Below are positions 1-8,853 of a stretch of 64,000 nt of DNA, piece after piece. The DNA comes from Serinibacter arcticus. GTDB lineage: Bacteria; Actinomycetota; Actinomycetes; Actinomycetales; Beutenbergiaceae. The number at the start of each line of letters is the position of its first letter. The first letter of the stretch is position 1. A program made the position numbers and the translations under genes. The notes beneath the pieces were generated by a model. It did not search any database and had not been told where the DNA came from. It saw only the letters and a list, made by a program, of their open reading frames with translations. The stretch is taken from positions 62,001 through 126,000 of the forward strand of contig NZ_RHPJ01000003.1 of the NCBI RefSeq assembly GCF_004786095.1, given 5' to 3'.

Positions 1-1
1 G

Positions 2-448
2 ACGCTTCCCGACGAGCAGTTCGAGGAGACCTTCACGGTCAACGTCCACGCGATGTTCTGGGTGACCAAGGCCGCCCTGAAGCACCTCCCGGCGGGTTCG
101 GCGATCATCAACACGACCTCGATCCAGGCGTACTCCCCGTCGGACATCCTCGTGGACTACGCCTCGACCAAGGCGACGATCAACGCGTTCACCAAGGCGC
201 TGGCGCAGCAGCTCGCACCCCAGGGCATCCGCGTGAACGCCGTCGCCCCCGGCCCGATCTGGACGCCGCTGCAGGTGACCGACGGCCAGCCGCCGGAGAA
301 GATCTCCGAGTTCGGTCAGAGCACGCCGCTCGGCCGGATGGGTCAGCCCGCCGAGCTCGCACCCGCGTACGTCTTCCTCGCCTCGGCGGAGTCGAGCTAC
401 GTGATCGGCGAGACGCTGAACGTCAACGGCGGGATGCCGACGCCCTGA
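2..448 (+). CDS. SDR family oxidoreductase, C-terminal part (5' end outside window)
   Basis: The frame is open from the window edge, so the N-terminal Rossmann glycine motif is missing. The visible 148 residues hold the SDR core: an N-V-H substrate-region segment, a Ser-bearing strand (INTTS), the catalytic Y-A-S-T-K motif (bases 158-172) and the N-A-V-A-P-G-P segment after it. The protein ends in a short G-G-M-P-T-P tail. The wording resembles the YghA/general-stress-protein-39 branch of NAD(P)-dependent SDRs, which are usually about 290 aa; that subfamily placement is from memory. The substrate cannot be told. No terminator is visible before the next promoter. Confidence 0.9.
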   Translation, partial: TLPDEQFEETFTVNVHAMFWVTKAALKHLPAGSAIINTTSIQAYSPSDILVDYASTKATINAFTKALAQQLAPQGIRVNAVAPGPIWTPLQVTDGQPPEKISEFGQSTPLGRMGQPAELAPAYVFLASAESSYVIGETLNVNGGMPTP

Positions 449-500
449 CGTCGTCCGGAGGGGATGCCGCCGGGCTGGACCTGACGCGGCCGGGTCGTCG

Positions 501-523
501 TATAGTTCAGTTGCTTAGCAACT
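501..523 (+). promoter_or_regulatory. Promoter -10 with overlapping MarR-type operator upstream of the MMPL gene
   Basis: TATAGT (501-506) makes a good -10 hexamer. Directly after it lies the inverted repeat AGTTGC-TTA-GCAACT (509-523), which would cover the transcription start. TTGC...GCAA palindromes of this form are typical MarR-family operators and often precede drug or lipid exporters in actinobacteria. The repressor gene is not in view downstream and may lie elsewhere. Confidence 0.65.
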
Positions 524-573
524 AACGAAGCGATCGATCTGGCCGCGCGTCGGCCGCCCCGGAAGGACGTCCC

Positions 574-2598
574 ATGTCGAAGCCCCTCGCCGAGCGTCGA
601 GCCCTCATCTGGTTCCTCGCCCTGGTCCCGCTGATCCTCGGGGCCCTGATGATCGCCGTCGTCGGCGGGGGAGAGCGGGACCGCCTCCCGACCGACCAGC
701 TGCCCGCGGGGTACGACTCCACGCTCGGCACCGCGCTGGCGCAGAACCTCCCGGACGACTCCGGCTCGACCGCCGTCATCGTCTTCAGCGCCGACACGCT
801 CACCCCCGACCAGCTCGGCGGCATCGGCACGCTGCTGTCCGACCTCACCGGGGCGGACCCGGTGCTGGTCCCGTCGGAGGACGGCACGGCGGCCCTCGGC
901 ATCGTGCCGCTCGAGGCGACGAGCGCGAGCGCGGTGGCCGACGCCGTCGTCGACCTGCGCAGCGAGCTCGCCGCGGGTGTGCCCGACGGCGTGACAGCGC
1001 AGGTGACGGGCCCCGCGGGCATCGAGGCCGACCTCGCCTCGGTGTTCGACGGTGCGAACTTCCGGCTGCTCGCCGTCACCGCCCTGGTCGTGGCCGTGCT
1101 CCTGATCGTCACCTACCGCAGCCCGATCCTGTGGATCGTCCCGCTCGCCGTCGTCGGCATCGCCGACCAGACGGCTGCCGCCGTCGCGACCCGCGTGCTC
1201 GCCTCCGTCGACATCGCGTGGAACGAGTCCACCACCGGCATCCTGTCCGTCCTCGTCTTCGGTGCCGGGACGAACTACGCGCTGCTGCTCATCTCGCGCT
1301 ACCGCGACGAGCTGCGCACGACCGAGAACCGGTTCGCCGCGATGGAGCACGCCGTGCGCCGCACGCTCGAACCGGTGCTCTGCTCGGCCGGCACCGTCGT
1401 CGTCGGCCTCCTGACGCTCCTGCTCTCATTGGTCCCGACCACCCGCGGGCTCGGTCTCGCGTGCGCCGTCGGCATCGCGGTGGCCGCGTTCTTCGTGCTG
1501 GTCTGCCTGCCCGCGTGCCTGGTCCTGTTCGGGCGGTGGATCTTCTGGCCGAAGGCGCCGAGGGTCGGCGACCCGCTCGCGAGCGAGACGCGCTCGGTCT
1601 GGCGCCGCATCGGCGACGGCGTGGCGCGCCGCCCGGTCGTGGTGGGCTCGAGCGTCGTCGTGGTGCTCGCGCTCCTGGCCGTCGGGACCACGCAGCTGCG
1701 CCTCGGCCTCGACACGGCCGAGCAGTTCCTCACCAAGCCCGAGGCGATCTCCGCCGCTGAGCGCATCTCCGAGTCCTTCCCTGCCGGCACCTCCAACCCC
1801 ACGCTGGTGACCACGCGCGCCGACGCCGCGCAGGTGACGAGCGCGATCGAGGGGGTCGACGGCGTCGCCTCGGTCAGTCCCGCCGGCTCCGGCGACGGCG
1901 TCACGCAGCTCCAGGTGGTGCTCGACGCCGCCGAGGGCAGCGCCGCGGCCGACGACGCGATCCTCGCGCTGCGGGGTTCGCTCGACGGCCTCGAGGACAC
2001 CTACGTCGGGGGACCGGAGGCGCAGCGCCTCGACGCCACCGACGCCGCCGCCCGCGACCGCGGCCTGATCATCCCGCTCATCCTGGCGCTCGTGCTCGTC
2101 GCGCTCGCGGCCCTGCTGCGCGCCGTCGTCGCCCCGGTGCTCCTCGTGGCGACGGTGGTCGGCACCTACGGCGCCGCGCTCGGCCTGTCGTGGTGGATCT
2201 TCACGGGGCCGCTGGGCTTCTCGGCGCTCGACGAGGGCGTCCCGCTGCTGGCGTTCCTGTTCCTGGTGGCGCTCGGCGTGGACTACAACATCTTCCTGGT
2301 CACCCGGGCGCGCGAGGAGAGCCTGACGCACGGGCCTCGCGAGGGCATGCTGCGCGCGCTCGGCGCGACGGGCGGGGTGATTACGAGCGCCGGCATCCTG
2401 CTCGCCGCGGTGTTCGCAGTGCTCGGCGTGCTGCCGCTGGTGGTGCTGGCGCAGCTCGGTGTGATCGTCTGCATCGGCGTGCTGCTGGACACCCTCGTGG
2501 TGCGCACGATGCTCGTGCCCTCGCTCGCGCTGGTGCTGGGAGAGAGGTTCTGGTGGCCGCGGCGTCTCACCGTGCAGGCGAAATCTTCCGCCATCTGA
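574..2598 (+). CDS. MMPL family transporter (YdfJ/MmpL-like RND exporter)
   Basis: A 674-residue membrane protein with the duplicated RND/MMPL layout: TM1 (about 9-30), a periplasmic domain (about 35-165), a TM bundle, a second periplasmic domain (about 375-490) and a second TM bundle ending near residue 660. Such proteins export lipids or hydrophobic drugs using the proton gradient. The second half keeps the family Asp-Tyr pair (D570-Y571) in the helix that relays protons. The equivalent position in the first half is Asn (N234-Y235). The start is set by GGAAGGA (561-567), 6 nt before ATG. The MarR-type operator upstream suggests induction by a small ligand. The substrate is unknown. Confidence 0.9.
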   Translation: MSKPLAERRALIWFLALVPLILGALMIAVVGGGERDRLPTDQLPAGYDSTLGTALAQNLPDDSGSTAVIVFSADTLTPDQLGGIGTLLSDLTGADPVLVPSEDGTAALGIVPLEATSASAVADAVVDLRSELAAGVPDGVTAQVTGPAGIEADLASVFDGANFRLLAVTALVVAVLLIVTYRSPILWIVPLAVVGIADQTAAAVATRVLASVDIAWNESTTGILSVLVFGAGTNYALLLISRYRDELRTTENRFAAMEHAVRRTLEPVLCSAGTVVVGLLTLLLSLVPTTRGLGLACAVGIAVAAFFVLVCLPACLVLFGRWIFWPKAPRVGDPLASETRSVWRRIGDGVARRPVVVGSSVVVVLALLAVGTTQLRLGLDTAEQFLTKPEAISAAERISESFPAGTSNPTLVTTRADAAQVTSAIEGVDGVASVSPAGSGDGVTQLQVVLDAAEGSAAADDAILALRGSLDGLEDTYVGGPEAQRLDATDAAARDRGLIIPLILALVLVALAALLRAVVAPVLLVATVVGTYGAALGLSWWIFTGPLGFSALDEGVPLLAFLFLVALGVDYNIFLVTRAREESLTHGPREGMLRALGATGGVITSAGILLAAVFAVLGVLPLVVLAQLGVIVCIGVLLDTLVVRTMLVPSLALVLGERFWWPRRLTVQAKSSAI

Positions 2599-2680
2599 GA
2601 CGAATCGGGGTGCGCGGCAACCGCATCGAGATCGCTCCTAGCCTCGGGACCACCGACGTACCGAACCGAGGAGCCCTTCG

Positions 2681-4348
2681 ATGTCACGCACCCCCTCCGG
2701 CCGCCGCCTGGCCGGTCTCACCGCGGTGGTCTCCGCCACGGCGCTGCTCGCGGCCTGCGGGTCCGGCGGCGACGCCGGTGGCTCCGGCACCTCCGACGGT
2801 TCGGCGTCCGGCACGGAAGCGGCCGCCGGCGAGCCGATCGAGGGTGGCGAGCTGCTGTACCTGGAGTACCAGCCCTACACCACGCTCTACCCGCCGCAGT
2901 CCGGGTTCTACCCCAACGGCGCGCTGATCGCGAACATCACGGACCGGCTGGTCTACCAGGACCCCGAGACGCTCGAGTTCTCGCCCTGGATCGCCACGGA
3001 CTGGACCGTGAACGCCGACGCCACGGAGTACACGTTCAACCTGCGCGACGGCGTGACGTTCTCCGACGGTTCGCCGCTGGACGCCGAGGTCGTCGCGAAG
3101 AACTTCGACGCCTACGGCCTGGGCGACGCCGAGGCCGGCTTCCCGGTGTCGGAGCAGATCAACAACTACGTCAGCAGCGAGGTCGTCGACGCCGACACGG
3201 TGACGTTCCGCTTCTCCGCCCCCTCGCCCGGCTTCCTGCAGGCGACGTCGGCCAACGGCGCCGGTCTGCTCTCGTCCGACACGCTGGACGGCGACCTGGA
3301 CGCCTACGCGCCGGGCAACGGCACGGGCGTGGTCGGCTCCGGCCCGTTCGTCATCGCCGAGGAGACCGTCGGCACCGAGATCCTGCTCGAGGCCCGCGAC
3401 GACTACGACTGGGCCCCGGCCGAGTCCGAGCACCAGGGACGCGCCTACCTCGACGGCGTCCGGTTCTCCGTGACGCCCGAGGACAGCGTCCGCATCGGCG
3501 CCCTCACCTCCGGCCAGACGGACGTCATCCGCTACGTCCAGGCCTACGACGAGGCCCAGGTCGAGCAGGCCGGGCTGCAGCTGTTCGCCCCGCAGACCCA
3601 GGGCGTCAACAACAGCCTGTCGCTGCGCTTCACCAACGGGATCCTGGCCGACATCGACGTCCGCAAGGCGATCGTCGCCGGTGTGAACGCGCAGGAGGTC
3701 GTGGACACCGTCTTCACGCCCAACTACCCGGTCGCCACCGGAATCCTGTCCCACACCGCCCTCGGCTACGTCGACCACGAGGCCGAGCTCGCCTACGACC
3801 CCGACGAGGCGAACCGTCTGCTCGACGAGGCCGGCTGGACCCTCGGCTCCGACGGCATCCGCGAGAAGGACGGCCAGAAGCTGACCCTGGTGGCCAGCGA
3901 GGCCAAGCCGCAGCCCCTCTCGCGCGACACCCTCACGCTCGTGGCCCAGCAGCTCAAGGCGATCGGCGTCGATCTGCAGATCCTCGCGGCCGACTCCGGC
4001 ACCTACGCCGAGGCCATCAAGGACCCTGACCAGGTGCAGCTCTACCACTCGATGGTCGGCCGCACGGACCTCGACGTGATCAAGAGCCAGTACGCCTCGA
4101 CCAACCGCGACGCGAACCTGTCCGACGACGCCGAGCTGGACCGCCTGCTGGGGCTCGTCGCCTCGACGGCCGACCCGGCCGCCCGGCTGCAGGCCAGCGC
4201 CGACGCCCAGCAGTACCTGGTCGACCAGGCCTACGTCATTCCGCTGTTCGAGGAGCCGCAGGTCTACGGCGCGCAGGACTACGTCCAGGGCTTCGGCTGG
4301 GACACCGTGGCCCGCCCGGTGTTCTACAACACCTGGCTCGCGCAGTGA
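2681..4348 (+). CDS. ABC transporter substrate-binding lipoprotein (SBP_bac_5; KPN_01854-like)
   Basis: A 555-residue solute-binding protein of the peptide/nickel (family 5) class. It has a lipoprotein signal peptide with the lipobox L-A-A-C and lipidated Cys26, then a Gly/Ser-rich linker, then the binding domain. It would deliver a ligand to the permeases that follow; its stop overlaps the GTG of the first permease. The neighbouring monooxygenase and CMD/peroxidase genes match the set that accompanies the KPN_01854 substrate-binding family, from memory of TIGRFAM models, so the ligand may be an organosulfur or other oxidisable compound and not a peptide. That ligand guess is inference. First gene of an operon running to 10156. 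Confidence 0.88.
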   Translation: MSRTPSGRRLAGLTAVVSATALLAACGSGGDAGGSGTSDGSASGTEAAAGEPIEGGELLYLEYQPYTTLYPPQSGFYPNGALIANITDRLVYQDPETLEFSPWIATDWTVNADATEYTFNLRDGVTFSDGSPLDAEVVAKNFDAYGLGDAEAGFPVSEQINNYVSSEVVDADTVTFRFSAPSPGFLQATSANGAGLLSSDTLDGDLDAYAPGNGTGVVGSGPFVIAEETVGTEILLEARDDYDWAPAESEHQGRAYLDGVRFSVTPEDSVRIGALTSGQTDVIRYVQAYDEAQVEQAGLQLFAPQTQGVNNSLSLRFTNGILADIDVRKAIVAGVNAQEVVDTVFTPNYPVATGILSHTALGYVDHEAELAYDPDEANRLLDEAGWTLGSDGIREKDGQKLTLVASEAKPQPLSRDTLTLVAQQLKAIGVDLQILAADSGTYAEAIKDPDQVQLYHSMVGRTDLDVIKSQYASTNRDANLSDDAELDRLLGLVASTADPAARLQASADAQQYLVDQAYVIPLFEEPQVYGAQDYVQGFGWDTVARPVFYNTWLAQ

Positions 4349-5280
4349 CCTACGCCCTCGGCCGCGTCGCCTCCGCCGCGGGGGTGCTGCTGGCGGCCTT
4401 CACCGTCGCGTTCCTCCTGCTGCAGGCGCTCCCCGGCGACGCCGTGATGATCCGCTTCGAGAACCCCGAGCTGGGGCTGTCGGCGGAGCAGATCGCGAGC
4501 GTCAGGGAGAGCTACGGCGCGGACGTGGGGCTCCTGGCGCAGTACTGGCACTCCCTGTCCGGATTCCTCGGAGGCGACCTCGGCTTCTCGGTCGCCTCCG
4601 GGGCCCCGGTCCGGACCCTCCTGGGCTCCGCGATCCCCTCCACCCTGCTGCTCGCCGGGCTCGGGTTCGTGGTCGCGGCGCTGCTGGCCGCGGCGCTCGC
4701 GTTCGGCGCGATCCTCAGCCCCTCCGGGTGGCTGGCGAACGTGCTCCGATCGCTGCCCTCGCTGTTCGTCTCGGTCCCGGTGTTCTGGCTCGGGATCGTC
4801 CTGATCCAGATCTTCAGCTTCCGCCTCGGCCTGATCTCCGTGATCCGGCCGGGGCCGCTGGAGGCGCTGATCCTGCCCGTCCTCACCCTCGCCGTCCCGA
4901 TCAGCGCGCCCATGGCGCAGGTGCTCGTGCGGGCGATCGACGACGTGCAGGCGCAGCCGTTCATCACCGTCGTGCGCTCCAAGGGCGCGGGAGAGGCGTG
5001 GATCCTCCTGCGCAACGTGCTGCGGAACGCCGCGCTGCCGGCCCTGACCATCGCGGGCGTGCTGCTCGGCGAGCTCATCGGCGGCGCCGTCGTGACCGAG
5101 ACGGTCTTCGCCCGCTTCGGCGTCGGCCGCCTCACGGCGGACGCGCTGGACGCCCAGGACATCCCCGTCCTGCAGGGCATCGTCGTGCTCGCCGCCCTCG
5201 CCTTCGTCGTGGTCAACCTCCTGGTCGACCTCGTCGCCCCCCTCATCGACCCGCGCCTGAAGCGCCGGGTCCACGCCTAG
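4345..5280 (+). CDS. ABC transporter permease (DppB/OppB-like)
   Basis: A 311-residue inner-membrane permease with the BPD_transp_1 fold: an N-terminal TM, an extracellular loop (about 30-85) and five further TMs. The cytoplasmic EAA-type coupling loop is visible as S-K-G-A-G-E-A-W (about residues 213-220), the contact for the ATPase. It starts at GTG 4345, overlapping the TGA of the binding-protein gene by 4 nt, so the two are translationally coupled. It is one of the two channel subunits of the importer. Confidence 0.93.
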   Translation: MTYALGRVASAAGVLLAAFTVAFLLLQALPGDAVMIRFENPELGLSAEQIASVRESYGADVGLLAQYWHSLSGFLGGDLGFSVASGAPVRTLLGSAIPSTLLLAGLGFVVAALLAAALAFGAILSPSGWLANVLRSLPSLFVSVPVFWLGIVLIQIFSFRLGLISVIRPGPLEALILPVLTLAVPISAPMAQVLVRAIDDVQAQPFITVVRSKGAGEAWILLRNVLRNAALPALTIAGVLLGELIGGAVVTETVFARFGVGRLTADALDAQDIPVLQGIVVLAALAFVVVNLLVDLVAPLIDPRLKRRVHA

Positions 5281-5297
5281 CAGACCGAGGTAGAAGG

Positions 5298-6185
5298 ATG
5301 ACTCTCGAGCTCCAGCGCACCGCGCTGCTGCCCGCCGACGGCGCCGCCCCGCAGGCGCCGGCGCCTCGTCGCCGTCGCCGACGCGGACCCCGCGTCACCG
5401 TCCTGCTCGCGGTCGCCGTCCTGGTCCTGGTCGTCGCGTGGGCCGTGCTGCCGCAGCTGTTCACGTCGCACGACCCGCTCGCCGGCGTCCCGGCCGACGC
5501 CCTCCAGGGTCCGAGCGCCGCGCACTGGTTCGGCACCGACCCCACGGGCCGCGACCTGTTCAGCCGCGTCGTCCACGGCGCCCGCTACTCGCTCACGGGC
5601 GGCGTCGTCGCCGTGGCGGTCGGGCTCGTCGCCGGGACGGCGATCGGTGTGATCGCCGGTTCGATCGGCACGATCGTGGACGAGATCCTCATGCGCGTGG
5701 TCGACGTCCTGCTCTCGATCCCCGGTCTGCTGCTCAGCCTGTCGGTCATCATCCTGCTCGGGTTCGGCACGACGAACGCGGCCATCGCCGTCGGCGTCAC
5801 CTCGGTCGCGGCGTTCGCGCGGCTGTCCCGCTCCGAGGTCGTGCGCGTGCGCCGGTCGGACTACGTCGAGGCCGCGTTCGGCAGCGGCGGCCGGTGGGGC
5901 AGCGTCCTGCTGCGCCACGTGCTGCCCAACTCCCTGACCCCGGTGCTCGCGCTCGCCGCGCTCCAGTTCGGCACCGCGATCCTGGCGATCTCCACGCTCG
6001 GGTTCCTGGGCTACGGCGCCCCGCCACCCACGCCGGAGTGGGGTCTGCTGATCTCCGAGGGGCGCAGCCACCTCGCCACCTCGTGGTGGTTGACCACGCT
6101 GCCGGGGGTGGTGGTGGTCCTCGTCGTCCTGTCGGCCAACCGCCTGTCCGGCGCCATCTCGCAGGCTCGGACGGCCCGGTCGTGA
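5298..6185 (+). CDS. ABC transporter permease (DppC/OppC-like)
   Basis: A 295-residue second channel subunit. A basic, Ala/Pro-rich cytoplasmic tail (residues 1-38) precedes TM1; further TMs follow, with an EAA-type loop (D-Y-V-E-A-A-F, about 193-199). ATG 5298 is preceded by GAAGG and lies 17 nt after the previous stop. An upstream extension of the frame is possible but would overlap the first permease heavily and begins with Arg-rich shadow sequence, so it was rejected. The stop overlaps the GTG of the ATPase gene. Confidence 0.92.
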   Translation: MTLELQRTALLPADGAAPQAPAPRRRRRRGPRVTVLLAVAVLVLVVAWAVLPQLFTSHDPLAGVPADALQGPSAAHWFGTDPTGRDLFSRVVHGARYSLTGGVVAVAVGLVAGTAIGVIAGSIGTIVDEILMRVVDVLLSIPGLLLSLSVIILLGFGTTNAAIAVGVTSVAAFARLSRSEVVRVRRSDYVEAAFGSGGRWGSVLLRHVLPNSLTPVLALAALQFGTAILAISTLGFLGYGAPPPTPEWGLLISEGRSHLATSWWLTTLPGVVVVLVVLSANRLSGAISQARTARS

Positions 6186-7831
6186 GCGCGCAGCAGACCC
6201 CGTCACCCGCGCCGGTGCTGGACGTCCGCGGTCTGTCCGTCGGCTACGGCGGCGGTCGGGGCGGCACGACCCAGGTCACCCACGAGATCTCCTTCTCCGT
6301 CGCCCCGGGCGAGATCCTCGCCCTCGTGGGCGAGTCCGGCTCCGGCAAGACGACGACGGCGCAGGCCGCCATCAACCTGCTGCCCCAGGGCGGCCAGGTG
6401 CTCGCCGGCTCGATCGCGCTCGACGGCGAGGACGTCACCGACGCCTCCGCGTCCCGCTGGCGCTCGCTCCGCGGCCGCCGGGTCGGGCTCGTGCCGCAGG
6501 ACCCCGGCGGGTCGCTCGACCCGACCAAGCGCATCGGGGACTCGATCGCCGAGGCGTTCCGCATCCACCGGGCCGCCCCGCGCCGGATCCTCGCCGACCG
6601 CGTCGTGGAGCTGCTCGAGCGGGTCGGGCTCGACGACCCCGTCCGGCGCGCGAAGCAGTACCCGCACGAGCTCTCGGGCGGCATGAAGCAGCGGGTCCTG
6701 ATCGCCGGCGCCATCGCGCTCGGTCCGGGGCTCCTCATCGCGGACGAGCCGACCTCGGCGCTCGACGTCACGGTCCAGCGCCGCATCATGGAGCTGCTCG
6801 ACGACCTGCGCCGCGAGTCCGGCACGGGCATCCTGCTGGTCACGCACGATCTCGCCCTTGCAGGCGAGGCCGCCGATCGCGTGCTCGTGCTGCAGGGCGG
6901 CCGGGTGCAGGAGGAGGGCACGAGCGAGGTGGTCCTGGGCAACCCGACGGCGGAGTACACGCGCCGTCTGCTGGCCGACGCCCCGACGCTCGCGACCCCC
7001 GTGCACCGCGTGGCCCGCACCGAGGCGGACCGGGCGCCCGACGAGGCCCCGGTGCTGGCGGTGTCCGACCTGACGGTCGAGTTCGGCGGTGGCTTCCTGA
7101 CGCGCACCCCGGTCTTCCGGGCGGTCGACGGCGTCAGCTTCGCCATCCCGCGCGGCACCACGCACGCGCTGGTGGGGGAGTCGGGCTCGGGCAAGACGAC
7201 CACGGCCCGCGCGGTCGCCGCGTTCCAGGGCGCCGCCTCGGGATCGGTGACGCTGCTGGGGCAGGACGTGCTCGCGCTGCGGGGCCCCGCCCGCCGTGCG
7301 TTGCGCCGCCAGGTGCAGCTCGTCTACCAGAACCCGTTCGGCTCGCTCGACCCGCGCCAGACCATCCTCGAGTCGGTGCTCGAACCGCTGACGAACTTCG
7401 GTCTCGAGGCCTCGCCGGGCGCGCGTCGCGAGCACGCCGTGGCCGCCCTCGAGCGCGTCTCGCTCCCGGCCGCGCTGCACCGGCGCCGGCCTCGCGAGCT
7501 GTCCGGCGGTCAGCGCCAGCGCGTCGCGATCGCGCGCGCCATCGTGCTGCACCCCGAGCTGCTCATCCTCGACGAGGCCACGAGCGCACTCGACGTCACC
7601 GTGCAGGCGGAGATCCTCCGCCTGCTGGACGACCTGCAGCGCGAGCGCGGCATGACCTACCTCGTGATCAGCCACGACCTCGCGGTGGTGCGGCAGATCG
7701 CCGACACCGTCACGGTCCTGCGTCGCGGTCGTACCGTGGAGCAGGGCACGACGGCGGAGATCTTCGCCTCGCCGCAGCAGGACTACACCCGCGACCTCAT
7801 CGCATCCATCCCTGGAGGAGTTCACCCATGA
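6182..7831 (+). CDS. ABC transporter ATP-binding protein with two fused ATPase domains (DppD-DppF type)
   Basis: A 549-residue fusion of two oligopeptide-type ATPases. Domain 1 has Walker A G-E-S-G-S-G-K-T (50-57), signature L-S-G-G-M-K-Q-R and Walker B L-L-I-A-D-E-P. Domain 2 repeats Walker A G-E-S-G-S-G-K-T near residue 332, then L-S-G-G-Q-R-Q-R and L-L-I-L-D-E-A. In the second Walker B the usual D-E-P is D-E-A. It hydrolyses ATP to drive the importer at the inner membrane. The GTG start at 6182 overlaps the permease stop, and the TGA overlaps the ATG of the monooxygenase gene. Fusion of both ATPases is common in this transporter branch. Confidence 0.93.
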   Translation: MSAQQTPSPAPVLDVRGLSVGYGGGRGGTTQVTHEISFSVAPGEILALVGESGSGKTTTAQAAINLLPQGGQVLAGSIALDGEDVTDASASRWRSLRGRRVGLVPQDPGGSLDPTKRIGDSIAEAFRIHRAAPRRILADRVVELLERVGLDDPVRRAKQYPHELSGGMKQRVLIAGAIALGPGLLIADEPTSALDVTVQRRIMELLDDLRRESGTGILLVTHDLALAGEAADRVLVLQGGRVQEEGTSEVVLGNPTAEYTRRLLADAPTLATPVHRVARTEADRAPDEAPVLAVSDLTVEFGGGFLTRTPVFRAVDGVSFAIPRGTTHALVGESGSGKTTTARAVAAFQGAASGSVTLLGQDVLALRGPARRALRRQVQLVYQNPFGSLDPRQTILESVLEPLTNFGLEASPGARREHAVAALERVSLPAALHRRRPRELSGGQRQRVAIARAIVLHPELLILDEATSALDVTVQAEILRLLDDLQRERGMTYLVISHDLAVVRQIADTVTVLRRGRTVEQGTTAEIFASPQQDYTRDLIASIPGGVHP

Positions 7832-8853
7832 CCGCGCGGCTCGGCGTCTTCACACGCCTGCTCGACGAGACCTCACCCGGCGAGCGCTACCGGAACGCGA
7901 CCGACCAGATCGTCGCGGCGGAGCGGCTCGGCTACCACTCGGCGTGGGTGGCGCAGCACCACTTCCACGCGCTCGAGGGCGGGCTGCCCGCGCCGGCGGT
8001 CTTCCTGGCCTCGGTGGCGGCGCTGACGCGCGACATCCGGCTCGGGTTCGGCGTCATCACCCTCCCGCTGGAGCACCCGCTGCGCGTCGCGGAGGACCTC
8101 GCGGTCCTCGACGAGATCTCGCGCGGTCGCGTCGAGGTCGGGTTCGGGACCGGTGGCACGCCGTCGTCCTTCCGGGCCTTCGGCTTCGACGCCGCCGACC
8201 GCCGTCAGATCTACGCCGACCACCTCGCGGTCGTCACGGACGCCTGGGCCGGCCGCGACCTCGCCGACCCCGAGAACCAGCTCTACCCGCCGGCTCCGAC
8301 GCTCGCCGACCGGCGCTGGGAGGCGACGTTCTCCGCCGACGGCGCCGCGCGCATCGGCGCAGGCGGTTCCGGCCTCATGCTCTCCCGCAGCCAGCCGCGC
8401 CCCGAGTCGACGCCGGACGCCGAGATCTGGGAGCTGCAGGAGGCCGTCGTGGACGCCTACCTCGAGAACCTGCCCGACGGCGTCGCGCCCCGGATCGCGG
8501 CGTCCCGCTCGGTGTTCGTGGCCGACGACGAGACCACGTGGCGCCGCGAGGCCGAGCGCGGTCTGCGCGTCGTGGCCAACCGCGGGTCGCTGTGGGGGCT
8601 CGACCCCGACGACCCCGTCGAGAAGCTGATCTCGCGCTCCAACTCGGTCGTCGGGACGAGCGAGCAGGTGGCCGAGCAGCTCACGCGCGACACGATCCTG
8701 CCGCGCGCCACCGACCTGCTGGTCCAGGTGCACTCGATCGACCCCGTCCACGAGCTGGTGCTGCGCTCGCACGAGCTGCTCGCCCGCGAGGTCGTCCCGG
8801 CGCTCGGTGGCCTCGTCGAGCTCACCACGCCCCACCTGGAGGTCGCCCGATGA
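7828..8853 (+). CDS. LLM-class flavin-dependent oxidoreductase (luciferase-like, KPN_01858-like)
   Basis: A 341-residue bacterial-luciferase-type TIM barrel, predicted to use reduced FMN and O2. The G-V-F-T-R-L N-terminus, the A-W-V-A-Q-H-H-F segment (about 40-47) and the G-F-G-V-I-T-L-P strand (about 73-80) fit the family. The SD GGAGGAG is at 7814-7820, and the start overlaps the ATPase stop by 4 nt. Its place inside an importer operon, next to two CMD/AhpD-like proteins, suggests the enzyme oxidises the imported compound. The matching TIGRFAM family (KPN_01858) is named from memory. Substrate unknown; no flavin reductase gene is in this operon. Confidence 0.88.
   Translation: MTARLGVFTRLLDETSPGERYRNATDQIVAAERLGYHSAWVAQHHFHALEGGLPAPAVFLASVAALTRDIRLGFGVITLPLEHPLRVAEDLAVLDEISRGRVEVGFGTGGTPSSFRAFGFDAADRRQIYADHLAVVTDAWAGRDLADPENQLYPPAPTLADRRWEATFSADGAARIGAGGSGLMLSRSQPRPESTPDAEIWELQEAVVDAYLENLPDGVAPRIAASRSVFVADDETTWRREAERGLRVVANRGSLWGLDPDDPVEKLISRSNSVVGTSEQVAEQLTRDTILPRATDLLVQVHSIDPVHELVLRSHELLAREVVPALGGLVELTTPHLEVAR

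Noticed and set aside
2599-2680. A riboswitch or attenuator before the ABC importer operon
   Set aside because: The 82-nt gap has an SD (GAGGAG) and possible promoter bases but no stable stem or known motif.
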